From NCBI GenBank assembly GCA_030770425.1, contig JASJFT010000002.1, positions 186,001 through 250,000 on the forward strand: a stretch of 64,000 nucleotides of DNA, read 5' to 3'. This stretch comes from Darksidea phi. Its lineage: Eukaryota > Ascomycota > Dothideomycetes > Pleosporales > Lentitheciaceae. Positions 1 to 10,986 of this stretch are shown piece by piece. The notes below the pieces were generated by a model that was not told the origin of the DNA, did no database searches, and was given only the letters and a program-made list of their open reading frames with translations. The position numbers and the translations under genes were made by a program. The first letter of the stretch is position 1, and each line of letters begins with the position of its first letter.

Positions 1-189
1 TGATTCGTGCGTGTTACGACGGGTCGCCAGCGGTTTGTTCTTGACCCTATATAACCCAGTCCTCTTCTCCTCTTGGTGTACCAATCCCTCCAGCTGCTGC
101 TACTTCCTACAGAGAGGCAGCAGCAGCAACCCATCTTTCCTTACTTACTTGCTTACTTGCTTAGTTACATCTGAGACAAGACCGCCACA

Positions 190-3100
190 ATGTCTAGGCG
201 GCCTGTATATCCGACGACCAGCAGAACCTCAGGCAGCAATCGTGCCCCCAGAGTGACCAGGTACGTTATGCCCTTGCATCCAACGCTCGCTACCGACCAC
301 TATGGTTACAACCTTACAGCCCTGGCCTAAGCCATGATTGTCTTGCGCCCGTCTCAGCGATTATCTGCTGTGCTCACGTGCCTTCGTGTGACACCCCTCT
401 AGATCACCTGACCGTGGATGCATACATGTGTAGTTCGCTCGAGTGCTTGCTAACACTTTACTAGCCCTGCTGACAGTGTCCATCGTTCATCGGTGTCGGC
501 GTCATCAGACCCCATGGGTTCGAAGAAAAGATCTACGGGCCCGGAACGGGGAAACAGTCCGCCAGAGAAACGAGTGCGTTCTGGCGAATACGATAGGGTA
601 CAGCCGATTAAGTACTTCCCGCTACACTCGTTCGCTCGCTTACGCATGCGAATAGTATGCTACCCTAGGAAGTCCTATGAGGCCCTTCAGTCCACCATAT
701 TCAGAGCACAGCTCCATCACTAATATCCATGTACCTGTTCCTACTGGACTTGCACCTAAGACCAAGCATGGACGTTGCATTGACCATTACAGGCCCACCA
801 GGGATGAACATGCCCGTAGAGAATCGCTAGACCGCAGAGTACCAAACGGCGTGCGGATGCCCAGCGATGCGGGCCAAAGTCCCCTAGTTCGCAACCGCTC
901 ACCCCTGTCGGGATGGCATGGCGATAGAGGCACTCCTGGAAGCGGGGATTCTACTCCACAACAGGTGGCCCCTCCCGCTCCGTCAATGCTGGCAACTACT
1001 TCGAGCTCGTCCGTTGGGACTAGTGGCACTAGATTCGACCTTCAGGCTCTAGCGAGTGTGATCCACATGGCCACGGCAGAATATAACAACTCTCAACTAG
1101 AGCAGCAAGAGAAGCTCGAAGACAGCCCTTCTGGCACTGTATCGTCATTGCGCATCATTAAGGCCAGGAAACGAGCTCAGGCTAGCGCAGAACTAGAGTA
1201 CTGTAAGCAGAGAATGGGAAATTTCATGCCTCAGATAGTTCCAGCTGCCACTGCCGACAAGAATGGAACGGAAAGTTTATCCAACGAGGAACGAGCCACT
1301 TCAAGTCGGACGCAGGCGGAATATAAGGCCTTGCAAATTGAAGTCGAAAATCTGAAGAACGAGCGAAAGACAATTCTAAGTCGACTTGAAGAACTAGAAA
1401 AGTTGAGTGGTCTACCCAAGTCGTTTGACCAGCTAAGAGCGACATCGAATAAGCTAGATCAATGGCGACAGAACCAACCGGAACCTTTGACGCTGGAGCA
1501 GGTCCAGACAACCATAAAGGAGTACATGCCACCCGCTCTGGATGCCATCAAGACAGACTTTACGACGCAAATCAAGCAAGCCCTCAAAGAAAGTTCTCCC
1601 TCACCTGCTTCAGTGCAGGATGTTCGCATGCTCGTTGAATTCAAAAAGCAGATCGAGGAGGCAAATTGGCCAAACCAGCTCCATGTGCTAAAGGAACGTA
1701 TCGAAGAGGTTTCTAAACACCGAGGCACAACCCACAGCAATGTAGAGAAGCTGACGATCGAGCTTGAGAAGCTTGGAAACACCCAAAACAATGCTCTTAA
1801 GGGACTCGAACAGAAATTCGATGAGAAGATCGCCCAGAACCTAGATGACTTTAAAAGCGATCTTAAGAGGGTCAATGGCCCGTTAAAGGACGAGCACGCG
1901 CGTACCGGAAAGACCGTGTTGGACAGGGTTCAGTTGCTAGAGACATCCTATAGCCAGATTGAAGCTTCTCAAGGGAACCATGACATGTTATCAGAGGACC
2001 TTGCAAATGCCAAAAGAGACATCAATGCTAGGCTGGCGAATTTATCTGCGACAGCCACCGATGCTAAGACGATAAAGGAGCTGGATGATCGAATCGACAC
2101 AGTCATCACAACGATTGAAGAGCTTCGTGAAACGACCAATACTAGGCTGACGAGTCTATCCGCGACAGCTACCGATGTGAAGAGGACAGAGGAGCTTGAT
2201 GGTCGAATCGACGTACTTAACACAATGGTCAAAGAGCTGTGTGATACAACCGTTGCTAGTGAGGACAAGCGGGCCGCAAAGACCTCGAGTTTGGAAGGCC
2301 GAATTAACAAAGCCGAGGGACAAATATACTGGATCGACAAAGCTAGCACAATTAGCGATCAAACCAGATTGGAGTTAGACCGCGAGATCAAAACTGCACA
2401 GGTCAATATTGGTGCGCTCCATACTGGCCTAAATAGGGTGGAAGAGAGTGTGCATAATTTTACTACCTTTATAAAGACACTGAAGGAAGATTCAGCGCAG
2501 AGGTTCAGGGTTGTACAGGATACAATACAGACGCTCAAAGACAGACTGGAAACCCAGCTCCAAGTCGCTACGCCGCAATCGACCCTCACGGCTGCAGAGA
2601 GACAGCAACTGCAACAGATTCAGTCCCTTGTTGCTACCTCGCAAACCCTGACCAAATCAAATTCGGCATTGCAGAGGTGGCGAACTGACATGGACACTAG
2701 AGCCGATTGGTCGGCTCAGTTCACTGAAGGATTGTCACAACGAATTACAGTTATCGAAAGAGCCGTACATAGTCTGGAGGATCGCTATGACAGCCTTTCG
2801 ACTGACACCCTCCATCAGCAGATGGTGCACTGGTTCACGCAAAACTATCCGAGTGCTCGTGATATCCTCGACAAGCTCGGTCTTATACAGCAAGAGCTGT
2901 TGGGCCTCAAAGGCTTTGCCAAGGGGAGCAGCTGGCTCTTTCAATGCAAGGATCCGCTGTTGCAGCTTGCTCAGGTCGCCCAGCAGCTTGCAGATATGGT
3001 ATGTAATCCTACACCAATTACGTCGCAACCTGTCAGAAAGCGCAGCTTCTAGCTTGCAACAACAAGTGTCGATACCCCTCCGTATGAGTTTCACTGACTT

Positions 3101-3728
3101 TGTATCATAGGCGCGAAACAGTACAAGCTTACAAGAGCTACCGCAAATTAAGGAAAAGCTTGAAAGAACCTTCGACATCGCCGAGAGTGCGATGAGGACG
3201 TCCAACGCAGTGACGAATGTGGCGAACAGCAATACTAGCAGTATCGCGAAGCTCAACTCTACATTGACCGCTTTAAAAGGTGATACTATATTGCTTTCCG
3301 AATACCGAGCGCGGCAGACGGAACTTTCAAACGATATCAACCAGCAACGCGAATCCGTTCATGCGTTACGCGCAAAGATTGACTCCGCATGTAAAGAAGG
3401 GGCCGAGGCCATCAACAAACTCACGGCCCATATCGGGACTGTAGACTCGAGCCTCTCCGGTCAGGGCGAACGCATCGATAGTCTCGACCAGCAACTCGAC
3501 GCCAACAAGGGCTCTGTAAGCTCGTTAGAAAAGGCTCTGAATGAGGACAAAACCTTATTATTCATTGCGATGATTCCGAAAATCATCATGGCCCTTACCC
3601 AGTATCAGCGGGCTTTGGAAGATATCAATGCCAATCTCCCAGGTGGCGGCTTAGCCTTCAAGTTTTTACTCGACCTAGAGGAACTGGAAAAGATGTTCAC
3701 CGGGGGGGCCTCCGTATCCGAAGGCTGA
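190..3728 (+). CDS. large coiled-coil protein, function unknown (1047 aa, 4 exons)
   Basis: I do not recognise the family. The best model has exons 190-260, 465-611, 691-2998 and 3111-3728. The introns have GTACGT/TAG, GTACTT/CAG and GTATGT/TAG ends, and the joined frame is open for 1047 codons. The second intron (612-690) is the least certain. The N-terminal ~200 residues are Ser/Pro/Arg-rich and look disordered. The rest is Glu/Lys/Leu-rich with heptad-like spacing and reads as almost continuous coiled coil. Two consecutive ~36-residue units around 2025-2265 are near copies of each other (SATATDAKTIKELDDRID and SATATDVKRTEELDGRID), so there is internal duplication. No catalytic motif, signal peptide or membrane segment is seen. 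A structural or scaffold role is inference only. The 3' intron fits the consensus well, with branch sequence CTGAC just before TCATAG. Confidence 0.72.
2999..3110 (+). other. spliceosomal intron (phase 0) in the coiled-coil gene
   Basis: The GTATGT donor follows codon GATATG, and a CTGAC branch motif lies 16 bases before the TCATAG acceptor. The upstream frame stops at 3050-3052 inside the intron. The downstream open frame resumes in phase with the same coiled-coil composition, so the two reading frames belong to one gene. Confidence 0.85.
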
Positions 3729-4701
3729 ACGAGAGCTCAGCGCTTCGCATCTCCCAACATATGGTCATTGGCGTTTTCGCATACAAACTACACTTTCCTA
3801 TCCAAACGGCTCTTCCTTTCGATGAGGGCCCCATACTCTCCATGTATTATCTTCTTACCACGGCGTTCTCCAGGAATTCCACCTTTCAAAATTCTATGCG
3901 GTATCTCTCCTATTCCAATTACCAGCATTGATACCCCCCTGGCTCCATTGCAGTTCGGCTTCAGCGTTCTCACGGACTACCCGCTCGTCTATATTTGTCC
4001 TTCTAGGTGTCTAGGTGTACAGATTCAACTTTTGGCATCGATATGACGTCGACGGTATTTCGGTCTTCATGTTTATGCTAGTGGCCGATATTGAGTGGAA
4101 GTGCTCATTAGTGGGGGCGTGTTGAGGTGGGTTAGGATGAATGCAGATGTTTAGGCAATCCGCCAATCCGCCAAAAGCGGATACTATCTCTACGGGCGGG
4201 CGGTGAACAAAAGCAGTAGCAATTGATTTATATAGCAAGCAAAGAGAAGTAATAAAATCAATGTACGAAAGTCTCTATCCTTCCAATACCGTGACTATAT
4301 TGCTTCCCTTTCGGCGCTATGTAACAGTGTGTCTCGTAACTCGTCCCACGTTCTTCTATATTTGCATTCCCGTAACAATTAGCTGAAGAGAAAGAGCTTC
4401 AACTGAGGAGTGTAGTTGAAACAAACAGCACTCACAGGGCGTCGCCAAGATGCAGAACCACGCGTTGATGATGTTGGAGCGGTGGAAGTGGAACGACAAT
4501 GCGCGATAAGTAGCGCCGCGCTAAAACTTTCGCGTCAAGCTGTACAGCTTCCACGACTCCTCCGCAACGCTTCATTTGACTACTAACGCTCAGGTCTACT
4601 GCAGACTATGCTTCTATGATCTGTAATTGGATTTCTCTGCTCCGAAGGAGCATCCCGTCGTGCGAATCGCGCCCGTATGCCCCGCACCCGTACAATTAGA
4701 C
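3729..4701. other. intergenic, no gene supported
   Basis: About 1 kb between the coiled-coil gene and the Pop8-like gene. Short open frames here have no coding character. A TACTAACGCTCAG string near 4580-4592 resembles a branch point plus acceptor and may mark a 5' UTR intron of the downstream gene. An in-frame TAA at 4624 prevents the coding frame from extending upstream of it. Confidence 0.5.
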
Positions 4702-5313
4702 ATGGCCTCACCAAAGGCTGCAACGAACATGCCCTCTTCCACAACCTCCACCGACGTCCCATCCCCCAACGAAGATGCAATGCCTCTCGACGCTCCCGAG
4801 CAACCAGCCCCCAAAAAGCGCAAAAAGAAAGACACCCACATCCTCCACATATCGACCTTCCGCAAGCCGCTCTGGTCCTACTTCCACTTGCAACTCATTG
4901 TACCCGTTCTCCTCCCTACTACCCCTCACACCACAGCTCCCAATACCGCCAACCTGTCAAATCCGTCGCCCACTCCCGCCTCCCCAGATACCCTCACAAT
5001 ATCCACCCTCATAACGCCCGCTCTGAAATCCTTCCTCGGCCTAATAGGCACAAGCATACCCGTCGACATCCTCTCCACGCACGGGCTCGCCGTCTACATA
5101 CGCATACCGCGGCAGGATAGAAGGGCAGTGAGAGCGGCGCTGGCGGGCTGGACGGGTGGCTGTGATGCGGAGCTTATACCAGGCGCGAGTGGATTGGGTG
5201 ATAAGTGGGGCAAGGTTAGGGTCGCGTGGAGGGTTGTGGGAGAGGGAGAAAGCTTAGGGATGTTGGGTGGAGAAGGCGTTGGTGGGGATGGATTGGATTT
5301 ATTTGGGGGGTGA
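4702..5313 (+). CDS. POP8: RNase P/MRP subunit Pop8-like protein (203 aa)
   Basis: Single exon. The first ATG of the frame is at 4702 and a stop lies upstream at 4624. After a disordered Ser/Thr/Pro segment and a basic KKRKKK patch (about residues 41-47), the fold begins with FRKPLWSYFHLQL. It continues with a helix (ALKSFLGLIGTSIPVDIL) and a strand (GLAVYIRIPRQDR), the order expected of the small alpha/beta Pop5/Rpp14/Pop8 family. Known members bind the RNA of RNase P and RNase MRP and take part in pre-tRNA 5' processing and pre-rRNA cleavage in the nucleus. A low-complexity Pro/Thr loop (about residues 74-102) interrupts the domain, and the C-terminus is Gly-rich. Yeast Pop8 is shorter (about 130 aa). 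The call rests on overall pattern, because family conservation is low. It faces the WW-domain gene, which ends at 5780. Confidence 0.55.
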   Translation: MASPKAATNMPSSTTSTDVPSPNEDAMPLDAPEQPAPKKRKKKDTHILHISTFRKPLWSYFHLQLIVPVLLPTTPHTTAPNTANLSNPSPTPASPDTLTISTLITPALKSFLGLIGTSIPVDILSTHGLAVYIRIPRQDRRAVRAALAGWTGGCDAELIPGASGLGDKWGKVRVAWRVVGEGESLGMLGGEGVGGDGLDLFGG

Positions 5314-5779
5314 AGATGAAGGGAGATTGGTGATTTGAAGTATATCGTATCGGGGTGGGAAGATGGGAAAGAGGCACGGCGTCATAGTAACGTGGGTACA
5401 CCAAGTCTATGCTCTAAGGACCTGAGACGAAAGATTTTGAGCATTGAGCAGAAGACAAAGGAAACTCTAGAGTGCGTAACAAGAGGCGGCACGGCTACCA
5501 ACAAAGGCGCATATCGAAGATCATCGAACTTTGTCAGATTCAGGGCAACACTTCAAAGCAAGTCGGCAGCACAGGATTCATATGCTACAATTTTTCAATT
5601 GAGAAGAAAGACTGAAGTATAAACACACACAAACCCTCGGAATCTCGCGGATGTATACGGAATAAAGCCCTTTTGAGACCTTCGAATCAAGTCAAACCCG
5701 AATGCCGCTTTCCAAGCCACATAAACCTCACGACATCTACTCCATTTTCACTCCAATGTTACTACTGCAAGATATTCAA
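5314..5779. other. convergent intergenic region, nothing seen
   Basis: The 3' flanks of the Pop8-like gene (+) and the WW-domain gene (-) meet here. An AATAAA at 5661-5666 is on the plus strand. No coding frame is convincing. Confidence 0.5.
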
Positions 5780-7245
5780 CTACCATCCGGGCTGCGGCGG
5801 TTGCGAGCTACCATGGCCTGGATGCTGTCCGTAGCTCTGCGGGGGTGGTGGGTATTGGTTAGGTCCTCCACCGTACTGGTTAGGCTGGTGCTGGTCGTAG
5901 CTTTGCGCCCCACCATATGGAGCGCTGTGGCTACCAGCGCTGCCGTAGGGCTGTTGGTGTTGTGCATAGCCCGGGCCTCCATACCCAGCTTGTTGGCCAT
6001 ACCCCGGCCCTCCGCTGTAGCTTCCCTGGTGCTGCTGCGGCGGAGCATACTGCTGGTTGTGACCGCTGCCGCCATACGCAGCGGCTTGGTGCTGGCCGGA
6101 TGGAGCTGGCCCTCCATAGCCTGCTTGCGAGTGCTGCCCGTATCCACCTTGCTGATGTTGGCCTTGACCGTATTGACCTGGCGGAGGGGACGAGTAGTTG
6201 TGCTGGCCGGGAGTGCTGCCGTGTGCAGCAGCAGATGGCTGATAAGATGTTGGCGGTGCGGTGCCGGAATAGGTGCCGCTTTGGGAAGTGTTGTGGCTAT
6301 ATCCATAGTCGCCACCGGAAGGCTTGTGCTTCAAGTTGTTAGATACACGCTGCGAAACTGCAAATTGCTATCGGGACTCACCGAACCCCCACCTAGGACA
6401 CCCCCAATTAGACCACCAAGACCGCCACCTCCACTGCTGGATCCATGACCCGAGCTGCCGTGAGTTGGCTGGCTTCCGTGGCTCTGCTTCCCGCCGCCTA
6501 GTAGCGACCCCGCGAGCTGTCCGACGAGGTTTCCTGAGCCACCACTGTGTCCGCCACCGTGTCCGCTGCCGCTGCTGCCGTGTGACTGCTTCCCCCCTCC
6601 AAGAAGTGACCCGGCAAGCTGTCCGACCAAGTTGCCGCCCCCAGAACCTCCATGACCACTCTGCTTCTTACCACCGGTAAGCGCGTTCATTGCGAAGCCC
6701 TATTTCATTGTCAGCCTTCGCCTCAGTTGCGACGGTGGCGACATACTCCAAGCCCGCCAGCGCGGTCGCCAGTCGGGCCATCCACGCCTCTTGTTCCCGC
6801 GCCGACATCTGGGCCCTGAGATCCGTCCGCCGGCTTGTTGTATGGATTCGTGTTCTGCGCTGGTGTGCCGGAGTGTGAGCCGCCGCCCACGGGGGCTTCG
6901 CTAGTGGGCAGCTCCCATTGCGACACGCCGGTGCTGATTTGCACGTCTGCGTTTTGCATCAGTCTACCGTATCCAAAACTTGCCGCCTGCTCTGTGGCAT
7001 CTCGACGGCGGCGGTAGGCTGTACGCACAGTAGTACTTTCGAGATCTATGGCGCCGTTAGCAAAGTGCCGCGGGGCATGAGGAGCGAGGGTGGGGCAGCG
7101 ACGAAGCGAGACAGCGCATCGTCCAAGAGAGCACTCACGAGTTGTCCCATTGAGCTATCCAGCCTGAAGGGAGCTTGGGAAGACTGGCATCGGTCGGGCC
7201 GGAGTCTGGAGAGACGGGTGGGAGCGGAGGTGTGGGTGCTGCCAT
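5780..7245 (-). CDS. WW-domain protein with glycine repeats and a Gln/Gly/Tyr-rich tail (396 aa, 5 exons)
   Basis: Exons on the minus strand are 7245-7139, 7045-7029 (only 17 nt), 6946-6747, 6699-6382 and 6328-5780. All introns (47-93 bp) have GT-AG ends and phases close exactly. Splicing builds one WW domain at about residues 24-57, with the two tryptophans in LPSGWIAQWDNS and VSQWELP and the central KYYYVQ strand. The 17-nt exon supplies SRKYY in the middle of it. Then come a disordered linker, two copies of a glycine-zipper-like block (NLVGQLAGSLLGGGKQSHGS) and a GLGGLIGGVLGG stretch. The last exon is a Gly/Gln/Tyr/Pro-rich low-complexity tail (GYGQQAGYGG-type units). WW domains bind proline-rich ligands, and such tails often drive self-assembly. 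No specific function is known to me for this fungal family. Confidence 0.85.
6407..6673 (-). repeat. duplicated glycine-zipper-like block inside the WW-domain gene
   Basis: The peptide NLVGQLAGSLLGGGKQSHGS occurs twice within 60 residues, followed by a related GLGGLIGGVLGGG segment. The DNA of the two copies differs at many third positions, so the duplication is old and the peptide appears to have been kept by selection (inference). Confidence 0.75.
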
Positions 7246-7759
7246 GGTTGCTGTCGCGCAGGCCGGGCAGGAGCAGTCGGCTAGGAGTGTGTAAATAACG
7301 GGAATGTACACACGACGAGACGGATGAGGGAGTAAGAGGTAGTAGGAGGTAGATGAGAGCCGCGCGAGCGCCGTTACTTTAATCACTGTGGCAGAACGAC
7401 CGCTGACTGGTTGGGATCGTCTTAGTTGGTAGTCACTCACCGTGGCTGTGACATGATCCACACGTCAATAATCGTGGCGCAGGCGTCGGCGCCACGCCAC
7501 GCTCCGCTTTCAGCTGTCGTCCACCGCTCACTTGCGCGCCTCCATGTGCCGAGATGATGCAAGCGAACTCCACTCCGAGTTTTATTTGTATTTACTCTAC
7601 ACAATGTTCGACAACATGAGCGTGCTGAAGCAGCTTAAGCCATCGCAACGGCCCGACTACGGCCTGTCCCACGATGCCCAATGTCACAGTAAAGTAGACG
7701 CCAGCCCAATGCAACCTCTATGCCCGATTCATGCATAAGTCATACAGACCCCACGGCCG
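7246..7759. other. intergenic, promoter region of the WW-domain gene
   Basis: About 510 bp between two minus-strand genes. It must hold the 5' flank of the WW-domain gene and the 3' flank of the F-box/LRR gene. No distinct element can be assigned. Confidence 0.45.
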
Positions 7760-10007
7760 TTACCAAGCATAATCATCCTCGACGACGTCGTTACCGGTCC
7801 AGTCTTCATCTCCGCTGCGTTCTTCGTCAAGAAAATCGCCTTCGTCATACAAATCTTCGCGCGGACGATGATTGTCTATTCGAAAGATGACCGTGTGGCA
7901 CCGGCCCTGGACGTAGTCGAGCTTGTCGTCTGCATCCGATGCCTCCTCCGAGTCTGACCCAGAATCAGATGTCTCATCATAGTTTGCAAATGCTTGGGCA
8001 CGGGTCCGCAGTCGGTCAGAGTTCCACCTCTCGTCGTGCTTCTGCTTGCGTTTAGGAATTAGAGGAGCGTCGCTATCACTAGCCACAATCTCGTCACTTC
8101 CGGCCTCTTCTGATATGTCCACGAGAGAATCGTGCTTCTCTGTGCCTTCGGACTGGGAAGCCTTCCACTCCCGGTATGCTCTCAGCGACACTAAATGAGA
8201 GCTGGGGGGGATGTACTGTCTCGCAAAGACCTTCATAAACCGAGCCGCCCAAGTCCTCCTGAAGTCTGCGCGCTGACGCCAGTCTATGTCCACCATTGCT
8301 AAGATCCTTAGCTCGCGTAGATCGAGCAGCTCTTCGGCAGAGTCGATCAAAGAACTGAAGAAGTTGGTAGCTGCAGTGGGGCTCCAGTGACGGAGTGATT
8401 CCATGTCGACGACGCGAAGAGTAGGTGGCCACATCGGAATCTCGTCGACATCGAGGAGATAGTCGTATATTGGCTCATTATCCGAAGACATTACTAAAGA
8501 GCTGTAGTAGTTCAGGTCCATTCTGAGTACTTCCAGTCGGGGACAAGAAAGCTTTAGGTCTACCAAGAATGATAGGTTGAGTGACTGATTATGATTCAGG
8601 ATCAGTTCCTCGAGATACTGGCCGTGATCCGAAAGAAATGCCTGCAAAGCTTCCGAGGTGATGTATATGCAGTTGGTAATATTTAAACTGCGCAGGGCGG
8701 CTGGCAACAGAGGCAGAAGTCGCTCGTTAATTACGTCGCAACTCTCAAAGGTCAAATACCTAAGATTAGGTAAGGCGGCCAACGCTATTCCAAGGAGTTC
8801 CTCTGTTGTTGGTTTGCCGTCATCGTTGTCGGACTTACGAGTCTTATCAGGAGCGAACTTTGTAAGAGTCAACTCCCGAATACTCTGGAATGTTTTGACT
8901 TCGTGTATCTCTTTTATCCACGAGAACCCTTGGGCACAGAAAGAACAATTCCACCGCCAGCTCTGCAAGTGTAACTCGCTTTGTCGAAGAGCGTCGAAGA
9001 GTTCATTAGGGTAGTGCCAGCGGCGCACACGCTTGGCCCGCGCCCTATAAGGCGGTCTATCAAAAGGATCGAAAATGTCGATCTCCCTCACTGTGGTCAA
9101 GGCAGCAATCAAGGCAGCCAAATCACTTGCATTATGTGTCGGATCTGTCGGAGATGCCATCTGGATCGCATCTAATTCCAGTCGCTTTACCATAACACGG
9201 TAATCGGCATAGGCATCCACTGGTGGAGATTTGAGGTGTTGGACAAGGTGTCTCCGATTCTGCTTCGTCGCAAAGATTGGTGGATTTCGATACAAAGCCG
9301 TCAACGCCGGCTTCGTGAATGCTGAGCATATACGGGCAATTTGTGACAGCCATGGGATGGAGGGAGTTGGTGCCATACTCTCATCATGTAACGGGTGCGA
9401 GGCGTATACGAAGATCTGGAGAAGGACATGGTAGGGTAAAGTAGCCCATGCCGGTCTGTGGCTATCGGTGGGAATATGCGCGGGGATGGGGTCTGGCTGC
9501 GGCGCTGCATGAGGTTAGATAGTGTCTTGCAAACAGACTACAGCACCTACTCATCTTAGGATTCAGCGGAGCACTTAGTGACCTCCGCGAGCTTGTGCCA
9601 GGACGCCCTCCTATCCTCCTCCTAGACTTCTTGCTCTTGTAAGGTCGCAGCGAAGGAACCGTCCTCGTCCGGAGGCTGCGCTGCTCCACCACTTCTTCCT
9701 CCTCATCACCGTCGTCTTCTGTGCTTATGTCCCGGTATGACACTTGGCGCGGGCCTCCGCGTCGCAAAGCACGCCGTGTTCCTGTCGCCTCGGTTCTGAT
9801 CAGAGATTCTGATTCTGGGGAGACGGCACAGCGCTGTCGCTCTGAAGGGTGTTCTACTTCTGTCGACTGGCGCCGAGTAGACCGTCGCACAGGAGTTGGA
9901 CGCTTCCTTCTAGAGATAGTTTCCGGTTCAGAATCGGAGAAATCCTCATCGCTGCTTGGCTCGCGGTACGAGACAGCGCCCCGTTTTCGTTTGAGTGTAA
10001 CAGCCAT
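7760..10007 (-). CDS. F-box/LRR-type protein with basic N-terminus and acidic C-terminus (733 aa)
   Basis: Two exons, 10007-9551 and 9504-7760, with a 46-bp GTAGGT-CAG intron in phase 1. The start is the ATG opening MAVTLKRKRGAV. Residues 1-150 are Arg/Ser/Glu-rich with nuclear-localisation-like clusters (KRKRG, KSKKSRRRIG). An F-box-like helix (ATLPYHVLLQIFVYASH) begins near residue 174, formed only after splicing. Leucine-rich segments follow with the alternating pattern of F-box substrate receptors (PNLRYLTFESC, AALRSLNITNC, PRLEVLRMDLN). The C-terminal ~120 residues are very acidic (runs of D/E/S). F-box proteins recruit substrates to SCF ubiquitin ligases through Skp1. The substrate is unknown. 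Unlike many F-box proteins, the box is not at the N-terminus. Confidence 0.78.
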
Positions 10008-10986
10008 CTTGTAGTTGCGCATCTACTTCGTTACCTCGATTGTGACATGGAGAAGGTGTAGGATAACCGCAGTATCGAGTGTCAAAGTACAGGGAGTGTG
10101 GGTAGGCGGGGGTGCACTTGTATGAGAACAAAGGGTGGCATAGCGAGTAGATAGTCCTCTTGATGAGGTTGATGGCGGCCAGATGCAGTGGAATGAGCCT
10201 CGGTTGCCAAGGCACGCTAGAATCGAAATTGCGCTGTACCCCAGAAAACATCAGCCACGTGACCGTACCCTGGAAATCAAACATCGTATGTTTATTGGAG
10301 CTCTTGTAAGAGAGAGCAGTCAGAAAGACGAAGGGGAAAGGCGAATGCAGACTTCACCAGCCTCAGCGCCATTGGTGGGGATTTACGCTGTAGCTTTTCT
10401 CACTCCTTTTTGCATCGCATAGTTGACCGCATCAAAACAACATAGCTACGCGCACGACATTCCCCTTTCCGCGTTCCAAACCGTATCAGAAGCTCGATAA
10501 GCTGTCAGTCTCGTTTACTTCCCTGTCTTTCAAAGCGCTTGCAACGACGCGCACGCTACGGCCGCTGGTCGCGACAACCTCACCCAGCGAATCCGGCTCT
10601 TGCGGTCCTGCGCCTCAACCTCTACACTGGTCTTTGCGCCGGCCATAGCTGCTAAGCGCCAACCATCTGTGGAGCACTTAAGATCAACAAGGCCATTCCT
10701 TTGTGTCGATCGGTCGCGGATCACGAGCCATCGGACTCTATGCGCGCGCAGTCGCATAGCCAAGCAGCAAACTTGGGAAAACAGTCTTCACAATCGTCGT
10801 GTCAAATCAACTTATCAGGCCCCCTATAGTGACAGAACTCGTTTCAACTGCAACGAGACCGGGGGCAGAAAGCGCGTGTCACGGGGAAAGACTGGGATAC
10901 GTCCCAGTTGCGACCGCGTGGCAACTGAGCTCAACCTGTAAGTTGTCTTGCACAGCTATATCATACTGCTAACCCAAGTATAGAGC
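10008..10986. other. divergent promoter region with a likely 5' UTR intron
   Basis: This is the shared upstream region of the F-box/LRR gene (-) and the Suz12-like gene (+). A GTAAGT donor at 10938, a GCTAAC branch motif and a TATAG acceptor at 10983 define a 46-bp intron. No upstream frame joins it as coding sequence, so it probably lies in the 5' UTR of the Suz12-like gene. Confidence 0.5.

Noticed and set aside
5702..6448. 248-codon open frame on the plus strand rich in Arg/Val/Leu
   Set aside because: It is the antisense shadow of the Gly/Gln-rich last exon of the WW-domain gene.
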